This document shows, piece after piece, positions 1 through 8,164 of a DNA stretch of 13,335 nt. The notes beneath the pieces are model-generated. The model made no database searches. It was not told where the DNA came from and worked only from the letters and a program-made list of their open reading frames with translations. Origin of the DNA: Smittium culicis (Eukaryota; Kickxellomycota; Harpellomycetes; Harpellales; Legeriomycetaceae); assembly GCA_001970855.1 (NCBI GenBank), contig LSSN01005562.1, forward strand, positions 1 to 13,335, written 5' to 3'. The position numbers and the translations under genes are program-made. Every line of letters starts with the position of its first letter. Position 1 is the stretch's first letter.

Positions 1-472
1 TATCGGGCTTAGCACTATCCGACTTTGAAAAATTCAGATAGTGCTCCAGTTAATCTTTTACACTCTTTATGCCCCGTATATTGTAGGTCATAACCGTCAG
101 AGTGTTGTTTTTAGCGAAATTTAATTTTTGATTTTTTCGGCCAGTGAAAATGGCGGATCGAAATTTTTTATTTTTTTCGCGCCTAATTTTCGCGCCCAGA
201 GATTTTTCAATATTAATTATTTCAGTTTTTAAAAATTTGATTTATTGGTGGTCAATGGAGTGAATTTCGTGCCTCCATTGGCCGTTACGTTGTCTGATTT
301 TTTTTACTGTAAACTGATGGTCTTTTAGGGTGCTATTTAGCACAATGTACCTTTTTACAGTATCTTTTTTGAGTTCTTGGACGTTGAGAACCAAGAATTT
401 TTCGATATTTTTTCGGAGATTTTTTTTGAGATTTTGATATTTTATATTTTTTTTTAAAGTTTTTTGATTCAT
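1..472 (-). pseudogene. LINE-A ORF2, N-terminal extension and start of endonuclease domain (broken, runs off window)
   Basis: The frame that starts with ATG at 472 reads a 76-residue Lys/Asn-rich stretch, meets TAA at 242-244, and stays open again to TAA at 50-52. Between about 100 and 60 it encodes LTVMTYNIRGIKSVKD, matching the start of the LINE-B endonuclease (LKLMTYNIQSIKNK). M-T-Y-N-I is the usual first beta strand of AP-type LINE endonucleases, with Asn as a catalytic residue. After the second stop the same frame continues with an F-S-K-S segment, as in LINE-B. The basic leader could be an ORF2 N-terminal extension or just in-frame spacer. The domain assignment is firm, the ATG at 472 is a guess, and the two in-frame TAA codons make it a pseudogene. 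Confidence 0.6.
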
Positions 473-761
473 ATTGTATGTATATTTTAATAATTATGGC
501 ATCAGTACTCTATATCAGAGATCTCCTGATGTTCGGCGTCAGATCCAGGCTCTATAGCAGCTATATTGCTTCCTGGCGGCGCGTTATCTACGTTTTATAC
601 GAAATTGTTAAACACTTGTTCCGATATTTGCCCCATCCTGGCTTTCGCTGCAATCAATGCGTGCGCTGACGGGGGGCTATACCCTTCAGATTCGTTTGTA
701 GGGCTGAGATTCGGTGATATGAACTCTTTTTTGATCTCCATTGGGGAGCTCATATCACTGT

Positions 762-1607
762 CTACTGAGATATCCGAGAAATCATCACTATTAATAGTGG
801 ATTTAGTTGGTATTTGGTTATAGGTTGATGATTGTCATCATCACTGCCGTCAGACTCAGTATCATCACCTGATGATACTTTTTCATTGGAGCTGGGAGAT
901 ATCACAGCAGCATTTAATGAGCTTGCGGGGGGTTTTTTCAAGCCTACGGTGCCACTCAGGCGATTTATGGTTCCCGGTTTGGCTGTTTCAGCTTCATCAT
1001 TGGTTGATACTTCGGTATCGTTGATTATTTTTGACTTCTCAACCGGCTTTGTGCTGGGTTGAGCTTCTATGGTCACTGATTTAGAATCATCAGTTCGGGG
1101 AGCGGCTGATACCGGTGGTGCTTCGGCGTTGGAGCAATTAAAGCTGAATTTTAGCTTCTGCATGTTCTCGCGTGCATTTTTTTTGATTTGGTTTTTCTTG
1201 ATTTTATGGCACTTGGATTTCCAGTGCCCGGCCTCCTTGCAGTAACTGCATGCCTCCTTACAGCCCTTGTAGAAGATGTTAATTTTACCATTTTCATGGT
1301 CGAGGAAGCTTGGGAGGTCGATCTCTATGTTATTTTTTTTTACAAGTACTTTGATCCCATATGGGAGGTACTGGTTGATGTCGAATCGGCGCCAAGCGCT
1401 GATATCCTTGATTTCGCACCAAGGCCCGAGCTCTTTTAGAATTAGCTTGGCCATTGGTTCGATTCCTACATCCCTGAAATTAGGGATGTTTACTACAGTG
1501 ATATCTTCCTCGATTTTCACTGTCTGATATAGGTCTATTGGCTTGTCATTATAGACAAGCTTCGTAGACATTAGATTGTTTGCGTCTTTAATATTATTAA
1601 AAATCAT
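762..1607 (-). CDS. LINE-A ORF1, central block with CCHC zinc knuckle (281 aa)
   Basis: Residues 1-110 continue an alpha/beta domain that may be RRM-like. This is an inference from alternating hydrophobic stretches such as I-T-V-V-N-I-P and G-I-K-V-L-V. A canonical retroviral-type knuckle C-x2-C-x4-H-x4-C follows at residues 120-133, flanked by Lys-rich sequence, then a Pro/Ser/Thr-rich and finally Asp-rich tail. The last 20 or so residues before the stop at 762 are probably out of frame, because the -1 frame below position 834 encodes a better acidic/Ser tail. This is the clearest diagnostic part of ORF1. Confidence 0.7.
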   Translation of the reverse strand: MIFNNIKDANNLMSTKLVYNDKPIDLYQTVKIEEDITVVNIPNFRDVGIEPMAKLILKELGPWCEIKDISAWRRFDINQYLPYGIKVLVKKNNIEIDLPSFLDHENGKINIFYKGCKEACSYCKEAGHWKSKCHKIKKNQIKKNARENMQKLKFSFNCSNAEAPPVSAAPRTDDSKSVTIEAQPSTKPVEKSKIINDTEVSTNDEAETAKPGTINRLSGTVGLKKPPASSLNAAVISPSSNEKVSSGDDTESDGSDDDNHQPITKYQLNPLLIVMISRISQ

Positions 1608-2056
1608 GTATGTGGTGCCGGCGCGATGGTCGTCCTGTCAATGTACGACACATCTTTAAGCGCACTGAATATGACCTCAAAGGCGTCGATGTGGTTCCCT
1701 TTGAATTGGGCCCATGAGCAGCCGACTTTCATGTTGGAGCCGCCAGTGTAGAACTTCTTGAGGCAGGTTATTTCACCTCCAAAAAGCATATGCTTGATGG
1801 AAACCTCCTTATACATACTCATATCAGTCAGATTTCCTTTTTTTCCTCCGAGGGTTTTTTTAGCTGAGATTTTTTGTTTTTTTTTGTTGTTTAATTGTGA
1901 TCTGGGATCATGTTTTAGACTATGTTGGCTATTAACCCTAGGATAATCATTAGTGTTGCTGTTTTGTACCTCATTTGTGAGGCAATGAGGGTCATTTCCC
2001 TTCACAACGTCGCTAAATAAGGTTCTAGCACGTTTTACGGGCTTTCTAATGACCAT
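1604..2056 (-). CDS. LINE-A ORF1, N-terminal block (150 aa)
   Basis: This block opens with ATG at 2056 just inside an AT-rich leader. Residues 1-80 are basic and low in complexity, with an N-N-K-K-K-Q-K stretch, and suit RNA binding. Residues 80-150 look like a folded domain (F-G-G-E, T-G-G-S, V-G-C-S-W-A-Q-F, V-I-F-S-A-L-K-D-V) ending in I-A-P-A-P-H-T. The terminating TGA at 1604-1606 overlaps the ATG of the next block as ATGA. The domain seems cut in mid-fold, so the two blocks were probably one ORF. No catalytic motif is visible. Confidence 0.6.
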   Translation of the reverse strand: MVIRKPVKRARTLFSDVVKGNDPHCLTNEVQNSNTNDYPRVNSQHSLKHDPRSQLNNKKKQKISAKKTLGGKKGNLTDMSMYKEVSIKHMLFGGEITCLKKFYTGGSNMKVGCSWAQFKGNHIDAFEVIFSALKDVSYIDRTTIAPAPHT

Positions 2057-2557
2057 AATTAATTAAATTGATGTTTTTTTGTGCTTTTATTTATTTTTTT
2101 AGTTTTTTTTGTGTCGCAAATTAGTCGAAATAATCAAATTCGTTAAATTCGGCGATTTGCGTACTTTTTTTTTTTCGATTTGGCTAATTAAAACCGTGCA
2201 CAAAACTTGGGCACTTACAATTTAATTGCAATAGTTAAACTTTGTCTAAAGAGACCAAACTTGTACCAAAATGTAGCTCTTGGCAAGGTCAAAAAAGTTG
2301 AATTAATAAGTTAAGGTCGATAGACTACGTGTTCGATGGTTATAGTTAATTTTATTTAGTAAGAGCGTAAAAAAAAGTGAATAGTAGGTAAGAAATAAAA
2401 TTTTATAGATTCTCTAATCCTATTGGCTCGCCCAAGAAAAACTTTTCTAAGAGAGAGAGGGCTCGGCCCACTTTTGGCATTTGGAGACATTTTAACCATT
2501 TTTAATGTATTATTTGCTAAAAAAAACCTTAGGTATATTTTACTGGATAAAAAATAA
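2057..2557 (-). other. Non-coding AT-rich leader upstream of LINE-A ORF1
   Basis: About 500 bp with no convincing ORF on either strand. It carries A/T homopolymers, a 7-bp inverted repeat (CGCAAAT / ATTTGCG, about 2116-2158) and a GA-rich patch near 2450. It presumably contains the LINE-A 5' UTR and internal promoter, but I recognise no promoter motif. Where it ends against LINE-C is not visible beyond the T-run. Confidence 0.4.
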
Positions 2558-2900
2558 TTTTTTTTTTTTTTTTATGTCTCGGAGAGTTTATTAAACAAAT
2601 TTTTAAAGTATACAAAAAACTATAAAAAAATATTAATAAAATAATTTTTCAACCGACCCCCCTTCGCCGCTCTAGCAGCTCCATACCCACTGGGCATTGG
2701 TTCAAGGTTTAAAGATGCGTTGATGGGAGCCTTATTTCATCCGAGACCGAGGCGACTCCCTCGATCTGGAGGGTGTCGGCTTGGTCGACCCCATTTGCTA
2801 CTTGCTGGTTTACCCAGGCAGCCCTTTTTCTTAAGAGTTTTGTGTAGCTCATTTATTACACGATCTCCACTGAATAGTATAATTTGTTTTATTTGGAACT
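2558..2900 (-). mobile_element. LINE-C: 5'-truncated 3' end of a related LINE
   Basis: On the minus strand the sequence ends with an ORF2-like terminus (last residues R-R-R-G-V-G then TGA at 2649-2651), a 75-bp A-rich 3' UTR and a run of 16 A (T-run 2558-2573). LINE-B ends the same way: C-R-R-G-V-G, TGA, 81-bp A-rich UTR, A-run. The last ~100 bp align by eye, including a shared TCAAGG. Upstream, the coding frame is disrupted; a neighbouring frame encodes a Lys-rich helix-like segment. The 5' limit is approximate. It is a dead fragment, or the tail of a copy whose body has been lost. Confidence 0.6.
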
Positions 2901-3117
2901 GAAGTTAGAAGTGTTTATATTTAATTTATTGATCAAATAATAATAGTAATAATAATATATAAAAATTGCTAATGAGATTCTCTAGGGAATCAAGCCTGAA
3001 AGTTTCTTTTTTTCAATTGTGGATTTGAATTTATATTCGAATCCCAAATCCCTATTTCTTTATTTTATTCTTTTTTTTTTCGGCTAGAATCGATGACCTA
3101 AAAATTAGTTATATATA
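2901..3117. other. AT-rich spacer between LINE-C and the LINE-B tail
   Basis: About 215 bp without an ORF. It contains imperfect inverted repeats (GATTC...GAATC near 2980; GGATTTGAAT...ATTCGAATCC near 3023-3048) and an ATAATA-rich patch. It may be diverged LINE-C body or old target DNA; I cannot tell which. Confidence 0.3.
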
Positions 3118-3211
3118 TTTTTTTTTTTTTAAAGGAATTTATTGAAACAAGTTTAAAACATATAAAAAATAAATAAAAAACTACTTAAAAAATATTATAT
3201 AAAAAAATTGC
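3118..3211 (-). other. LINE-B 3' UTR and poly(A) tail
   Basis: 81 bp of A-rich sequence follow the ORF2 TGA (3212-3214) and end in 13 A on the minus strand (T-run 3118-3130). The length and composition match the LINE-C 3' end at 2558-2648, supporting a shared family and a simple A-tail type of 3' end. Confidence 0.6.
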
Positions 3212-5142
3212 TCAGCCAACTCCCCTCCGGCACTGTAGGGCCTCCGTACCTGTTAGGCGTCGAGTCAAGGGGATCGGTGAACAATTAATTTTCTCAAGAA
3301 TTAATTTTCGGTGCAAAGAGATGGCCTCGAGAAATTTTTCTGTTGCCAACACAATTTTGGTGGCCGGAGTGTCGTAACCTTGGTAGATCGCCGACGAGCT
3401 AAGTTTTAACTCCTCCCCCAGGAGCTTGCCAACTAACCTCTGCGAGATTGAAGAAGGCGGAAGGTTGCTGAACTGCATGCTCAGCATGGACGTTTTTTCT
3501 CTAATATATGGTCCTGTGGTGTTCCACCGTACCGCTGTCCAACGTCCGCAGTCCAGGAGTATATGCTCTACAGTTTCAGGTGTTTTCATTTTGCAGAATG
3601 GGCATTCAGTTTTGTACGCCCCATCAATAATGCGCGCATTGGCCATGCGCTGTGCTGTCCAGTATGCGCCGATTCTAATCTTGGCTATGTGCAGCAAACT
3701 TTTTTGCCGCTCAGGGTACTTGAGCTCCAGGCCCATCCAGTTAGATTGGTTTCCACCGTATACTTTTCTCATCCACTGTGATATCATAGATTTGTCGTTT
3801 TTCAGTACTCTATCGTATAGAGTTTTTTTGGTTGACCCGCGCATCAAATTTTTATTTAACCGCTTGGACCATCGTATGTACCCGGTCACCCATGTGTCTT
3901 TTCGATTCAGTATGGGATTATTAATGAGATCAGATATCCATGTTCTGGAGCTGCTCCATTTGTGGTATGCTCGTTCGCGAGCAATTGAGGACTTGGTATT
4001 TATTTGAGCAATGCTCAGCTCAGTCCTCAGCCGATTCATTGCAGTGGATTTTCCAACATTCATAGCTATCCTTGTGGCATCATCCGCGACTTTTTGGAGT
4101 GAGTAGCAGCGCACTACAGAAATTCCAAATAGCTCGCACCCATACGTGGCAATTGGTATTATGATCCCTTTGACAGCCATGACTTTGAATTTAGTCGGTA
4201 TATCCCGACGTTTAAAAAAATAATAGCTAGCGTATAGCGCTCTTCTGGCCTTTTCGGCGTTATTTTTGAGTGTGTCCTTGTGCGTCCAATTTTTGTTGAA
4301 TTTTAGCCCCAGATAAGTATACTCATCGACAGCTTGCACAGGTTTTTGTTGGATAAATAGTTGCGATTCGACAGCTGCATCGACAGGAATTACACCGCAT
4401 TTTTTGTTGTTGATTTTCACTTTCCATTTCTCAGCCCATAAATTAAGCTTCAAAAAACTGTTTTTGAGCGAAATTTCAGAGTCGGCTAAAATTACTGCAT
4501 CATCGGCAAATAACAGCCCTGGTATTTTTTCTTCCAATCCAGGTACTTCTACGCCGTCCATGCCTTCAAAAATATCATTGATATAAATATCGAATAATAT
4601 AGGCGACATCGGGCATCCTTGCCTGACTCCACAGCAGTACTTGAAAGCTCTTGATATTTCATTTCCGCACCTCACCACCATTTCTGGGCTCTGGTACAGA
4701 CTTTTTATCACTTTTAGCAGATTTCCACCAATTTTATTTTGCCGAAGTTTTTTCATCAGCAGGTCGTGCGGGACTTTATCATAGGCTTTTTCAAAGTCGA
4801 TAAAGGCAACAAACGTCGGCTTGAACTCGAGTTTTCTCCGCCTCGCAATTTCATATAGGCAGGTAGCTTGCGCAACACACTCTTCGCGGCTGCGAAATCC
4901 AGCTTGCTCTTTGACCAGAATGTTGTATTTGAGGTCGATTTTATTGATTTCCATGGCGACAATTTTGGCCAATATTTTCAGCAGTGTGGGTATCAGCGAA
5001 ATTCCGCGGTAGTTATTTGGGTCGGTAAGATCGCCCTTTTTTGGTATTGGCACTACAATGCTAGTGTTATTTATGTTACTAATAGTGCCTCCATTCCAAG
5101 CAGACAGAACTAGCTTATTAATCAGTTTTGCCAGTATGCTTG
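3212..5142 (-). CDS. LINE-B ORF2, C-terminal part: reverse transcriptase and zinc finger
   Basis: The frame is open from the gypsy junction at 5142. The first Met-like codon is at 5053, but the natural start is upstream, across the insertion. Counting from 5053: I-P-K-K-G-D (3-8), N-Y-R-G-I-S-L-I (14-21), K-E-Q-A-G-F-R (48-54), A-F-I-D-F-E-K-A-Y-D (83-92), G-V-R-Q-G-C-P-M-S-P (142-151) and the catalytic F-A-D-D (182-185). These are the RT fingers and palm motifs of LINEs, and all key residues are present. A thumb region follows, then a C484-x2-C487-x9-H497-x4-C502 finger typical of LINE C-termini. No RNase H is seen. The RT copies LINE RNA at a nicked target. This half is uninterrupted, but it is cut off from its start by the nested element. 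Confidence 0.93.
5139..5142. repeat. Target-site duplication CTTG, left copy
   Basis: CTTG directly abuts the left LTR terminus and matches 11845-11848. Four bp is within the usual range for Ty3/gypsy integrases. The site lies within codons of LINE-B ORF2 near the RT N-terminus. Confidence 0.85.
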
Positions 5143-5609
5143 TGTCGTGGTTATTTTGTGACCACGTACCTAGTTTTTTTTTCTAGGTTTTTTTTGTATA
5201 ATTACTAAAATAATAAGTTAATTTAATAATTAGAGTATTCTTTATATGTATTTTTTTATTTATTTATTTATTTTTTTTTTTTTTTCCCGATGACCAAACT
5301 TAAAGGAAAATTGGGCTATCTTTATATCCCAAAAATCCTTGATCCTTTTTATTTTAATACCAATACTCCTTTTACCGATGGGATTTCGGATGTTTCTCGG
5401 AGTATCCGTGTAGAAATAGCAATTAATTTATGAGTAATATAGATAAGATAAGAGAAGAGAAGAGAAATTAAACTTATAGACGTAAGCTTATAATGAGAAT
5501 TAAAGGTATTGGCCGAGAAACCCAAAAGGTAAAACACATTAAATAATTATGTCTTATAATTGGCGGAAGTTAGCTACCTTCTGCCTCGTCGTCGGTTTCC
5601 ACCGCGACA
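5143..5609 (-). repeat. 3' LTR of the gypsy element (467 bp)
   Basis: The partner of the 5' LTR, abutting the polypurine tract at 5610. The last 40 bp on its upstream side (5570-5609) are also coding: the pol frame ends at a stop at 5570-5572 inside the LTR. The TTTA tract at 5251-5285 reads as repeated AATAAA on the minus strand, so it could provide polyadenylation signals. Confidence 0.95.
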
Positions 5610-6121
5610 TCTTCCCCCTGCATAATTAATTCTTGTGATCTTGGATCTTCTGATCGGTAGAATCGCTTAAGTCTATTTCCTGCAACCGATCCTCGTTTCC
5701 TTGTTCCGTCAAGCTCTCTTAGGTAGTATGATCCATTCCCAAGTGACTTGGTAACAATGTACGGCCCATTCCACCGGTTGTCTAGTTTCCTCTCCCTGCT
5801 TTTCCCTATAGTTGAATCGTACAATAACACCATGCAGCCTTCTTCCAAGGGATTATGTCTTATATTATGTTTTTTTTCGAAATATATCTTATTTCTCTCC
5901 CTAGACTTCTTGATTTTATTTGCCGCTATAGCCACTAATTCCACCTTGGAGTCCATTTGTCTCATTCTGGCTTTTAAAAGATCCGTGGTACTCATGTTAT
6001 CATACCAGCTTACCGCATTCCAGGTTGCGTGTTTGAATTCAATGGGCAGGATACTTTCCTGTCCAAACATCAGCTTATTAGGACTCTCTCCTGTTGTTGT
6101 TTTTGTTGTCGTTCTGTCGGC
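5570..6121 (-). pseudogene. pol: pol segment 5: integrase C-terminal domain with GPY module
   Basis: In the same frame after the TGA at 6122-6124, this reads A-D-R-T-T-T-K, G-E-S-P-N-K-L-M-F-G-Q (the first ATG at 6070 is internal), then a helical region, and R-W-N-G-P-Y-I-V with G-N-G-S-Y-Y-L-R-E-L-D-G, the GPY/F module found at the end of many Ty3/gypsy integrases. V-A-G-N-R-L-K-R-F-Y closes the domain. An acidic tail ends at a stop at 5570-5572, running 40 bp into the 3' LTR across the polypurine tract. No chromodomain is visible, so no chromatin-targeting module is apparent. Confidence 0.85.
5610..5619 (-). other. Polypurine tract for plus-strand priming
   Basis: AGGGGGAAGA on the minus strand lies directly against the TGTCG start of the 3' LTR, the exact place required for the RNase-H-resistant primer. 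It is also translated, as part of the pol C-terminal tail. Confidence 0.85.
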
Positions 6122-7291
6122 TCATAGAGCGAGTGTCAGCTTTTCTGGCCATGAACCTGGTTTATCGGCACAGTATTTAGAAAGAGCGTCTATGAGAGGG
6201 CCATGGCCTCGCTCGACCATCCCATTAGACTGAGGATGATAAGCCGAAGTGAAGTTGAGTTTGATCCCATATTTAGCAGCTAAATCTTTAATCAACTTGG
6301 AGTTCATCTCGCCGCGATCCACGATGAAGTGGGTAACGACCCCATAGCGAAAAATAACATCCTCGAAGAGAAATTTCCACACTAGACTTGATTTGTTGTT
6401 CTTAAGTGCTCGGGCTTCCACCCAGCCACTGAAGTCGTCGCGGGAGATTACTATGTATTTCATATTCAGCGTTCCAGTTGGAATTAATATCAGGTCTACA
6501 CCTATCTTCCTGAACAAGTTAGACTCCCAAGTGGGGTGATAGGGCTCCTCGATCTTACCCCTAGACCTCTTCTGACAGACCTCACACTCTTTCACAAATT
6601 TATCTACATCCTGATATATTTTCGGCCAAAAGTATCGCAGCCTTACCTTAGACAGTGTCGAGTCCCTTCCCCGGTGTCCACCACCTCCCCCACCGTGTGC
6701 GTCTTTGAGGACGTCCATCTTTGATTTGGTTGATTCCAGAACTCTTAGAAGCATCCCTCCGAACCTAGGTCGTCTATACATGTATTCGTCCTTCAAAAAG
6801 TAGTTTTTCGACTTTTTTATGGCTTCTCTCCTAAATCTAGGGTTTATCTGGGCTGACCTCCCCTCAAGAACCATTCTAATAGAATTTTGCATCGTGAATT
6901 TGGATTCCACATTTCCTGGATTGATATTTTTGACTTCAGGTTCTACTTCTATAGCGTTTGAGTTCATATCCCGGCTACTGTGCCTAGAAAGAGCGTCAGC
7001 AACTGGATTGCTAGTTCCTTTTATATGAACAATATCAAAGTCGTACATTTGTAGATAGGCCACCCACCTTGCTGCAACGTCAGAGGGAAGATCTACCTGG
7101 TTCAGCATTCCCAAGACAGATTTTGCATCTATTTCAACTATGAATCTAACCCCATACAAATACAGCTTCAGTTTCTGTACCATAATCTTAACGGCATATA
7201 ATTCTCTCTTTATTTGAGCATATAGACGTTCTCGGTCGTTGAACGTATGCGACTCATATCTAATTACGAACCGGTTTCCATTTTTGTCGCA
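6122..7291 (-). pseudogene. pol: pol segment 4: RNase H and integrase HHCC plus DDE core
   Basis: The frame continues from the TAA at 7292 through R-Y-E-S-H-T-F-N-D-R-E-R and on to TGA 6122-6124. Counting from the Met at 7183: RNase H residues F-I-V-E-I-D (14-19) and V-A-D-A-L-S-R (61-67). The integrase zinc domain is H163-x6-H170-x29-C200-x2-C203, with six Gly between the His pair, and the core is D230, D289, E324 with 34 residues between the last two. H-P-Q-S-N-G-M-V-E-R (316-325) is a signature. Integrase inserts the cDNA and made the CTTG duplication here. The TGA stands where Trp of an L-W-A-D-R motif is expected, and A-D-R-T-T follows in frame. All catalytic residues are present. Confidence 0.9.
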
Positions 7292-8164
7292 TTACTGCAG
7301 CACCGCTCCAGCGCCTACAGGGCTGGCATCTACTGTAAGGATAAGAGGTCTATTGGGGTCCTGATAATCTGGTGGCCTGAGTACCATCTTGCTGGTAAGT
7401 GCTCTTTTTAATCCTAGAAACGCATTATCTTGTGGCTCACCCCAAATAAACGGTTGTGTTTTTTTTGTTAACCTGTAGAGAGGCTCAGCTAGTGACGAGA
7501 AGTTGGGAATCCAGATCCTATAGAAGCCGCACATACCAAGAAATCCTCTCACCTGTGTTAGGTTTTTTGGTCTTGGCCACTCTATTACCTTTGATATGTT
7601 CGATCCTGTTGGTCTTCTTCCGTGCTCATCGCATATAAAACCCACTAGCTCTACTTCTGAGACTCCAAATCGACATTTTTTTCCGCTCACAGTCAATCCT
7701 GCGTTGATCATAGTCTGAAGAACAGATACTACGTCATTAATATGCTCTAATACAAATCTTCTAACTCCTGGAATACTTGATAGGCTTTCATTATTACTTC
7801 TCCCCAAAACACACCCATCGTCTAGAAAAATTCCCATAGTATCTGGTATGTGTCGCATGAAAATTTTGTACATTAACCTCTGAAATTTTTGCACAGAGTT
7901 TGCCCATCCCATAGGCAAACGAGTCATTCTTAACAATCCAAAGGGTGACAAGAGCCCAAAGATATCCCTGGACCCTTCTTCAAGAGGAATTTTGTCGTAT
8001 TCTGACAATAAATCAAATGATGTATATATTTTTCTACCCGCAAAGTCTTCCGAAAAAGAGTCTATTATCGGCGGACCTCCCGCATTCGTGATAGTTACGG
8101 AATTCGCTGGGCGCACGTCCTGGATAAATCGCAGACTAACGCCATCTTTTTTCCTAAAGCAGAA
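7292..8164 (-). pseudogene. pol: pol segment 3: reverse transcriptase core and start of RNase H
   Basis: In the same frame as segment 2, this reads R-K-K-D-G, then R-F-I-Q-D-V-R-P-A-N (a GTG at 8116 is only a formal start). Counting from 8116: S-F-D-L-L-S-E-Y-D (33-41, catalytic D35), R-L-P-M-G-W-A-N-S-V (66-75), I-F-L-D-D-G (96-101, catalytic pair D99/D100), R-G-F-L-G-M-C-G-F-Y-R (about 189-199), and the RNase H entry T-V-D-A-S-P-V-G-A-G-A. F-L-D-D replaces the common Y-x-D-D, with both Asp kept. This RT makes element cDNA from the tRNA primer. TAA at 7292-7294 follows ...A-V-L-Q, and the frame continues directly into RNase H. Confidence 0.88.

Larger units (their letters stand above)
595..2056 (-). 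pseudogene. LINE-A ORF1: nucleic-acid-binding Gag-like protein with CCHC knuckle, two frameshifts
   Basis: Three overlapping frames give one protein of roughly 485 residues. Block 1 (2056-1604, 150 aa) has a basic, low-complexity N-terminus followed by a folded-looking domain. Block 2 (1607-~830) continues that domain and then has a zinc knuckle C120-x2-C123-x4-H128-x4-C133 and a Ser/Thr/Asp-rich linker. Block 3 (~834-595) reads an acidic, Ser-rich tail ending in TAA at 595-597. Both junctions are -1 relative to the preceding frame. ORF1 proteins of this kind coat the LINE RNA and form the ribonucleoprotein that carries ORF2. The breaks may be decay, though the first junction has an ATGA overlap that could allow coupled re-initiation. 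The family is clear from knuckle and position; the exact clade is not. Confidence 0.7.
1..2557 (-). mobile_element. LINE-A: 5' portion of a non-LTR retrotransposon
   Basis: On the minus strand this stretch holds an AT-rich leader, a CCHC-knuckle ORF1 and the beginning of an AP-endonuclease ORF2, which is the order of a two-ORF LINE. ORF2 leaves the window at base 1. The 5' boundary is not defined. I place it at the outer edge of the T-run (2558-2573) that ends the neighbouring LINE-C, which is an inference. The ORF2 start resembles that of LINE-B (M-T-Y-N-I motif, then F/L-S-K-S), so the two are related but diverged copies. Both ORFs carry breaks, so this copy looks inactive. Confidence 0.75.

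Noticed and set aside
2720..2902. A 60-aa plus-strand ORF with Arg/Pro-rich sequence
   Set aside because: It lies antisense to the LINE-C ORF2 terminus, which has better support from its match to LINE-B.
2980..3060. Possible tRNA, suggested by TTCGAATCCC
   Set aside because: The flanking bases do not form a T-arm, and no acceptor, D or anticodon stems can be drawn.
3426..4007. A 193-aa plus-strand ORF opposite the LINE RT
   Set aside because: Antisense shadow of a clearly conserved RT C-terminus; no recognisable domain.
5349..5537. A 62-aa minus-strand ORF in the 3' LTR, repeated at 11584-11772
   Set aside because: It exists twice only because the LTR is duplicated. It has no domain and covers likely regulatory DNA.
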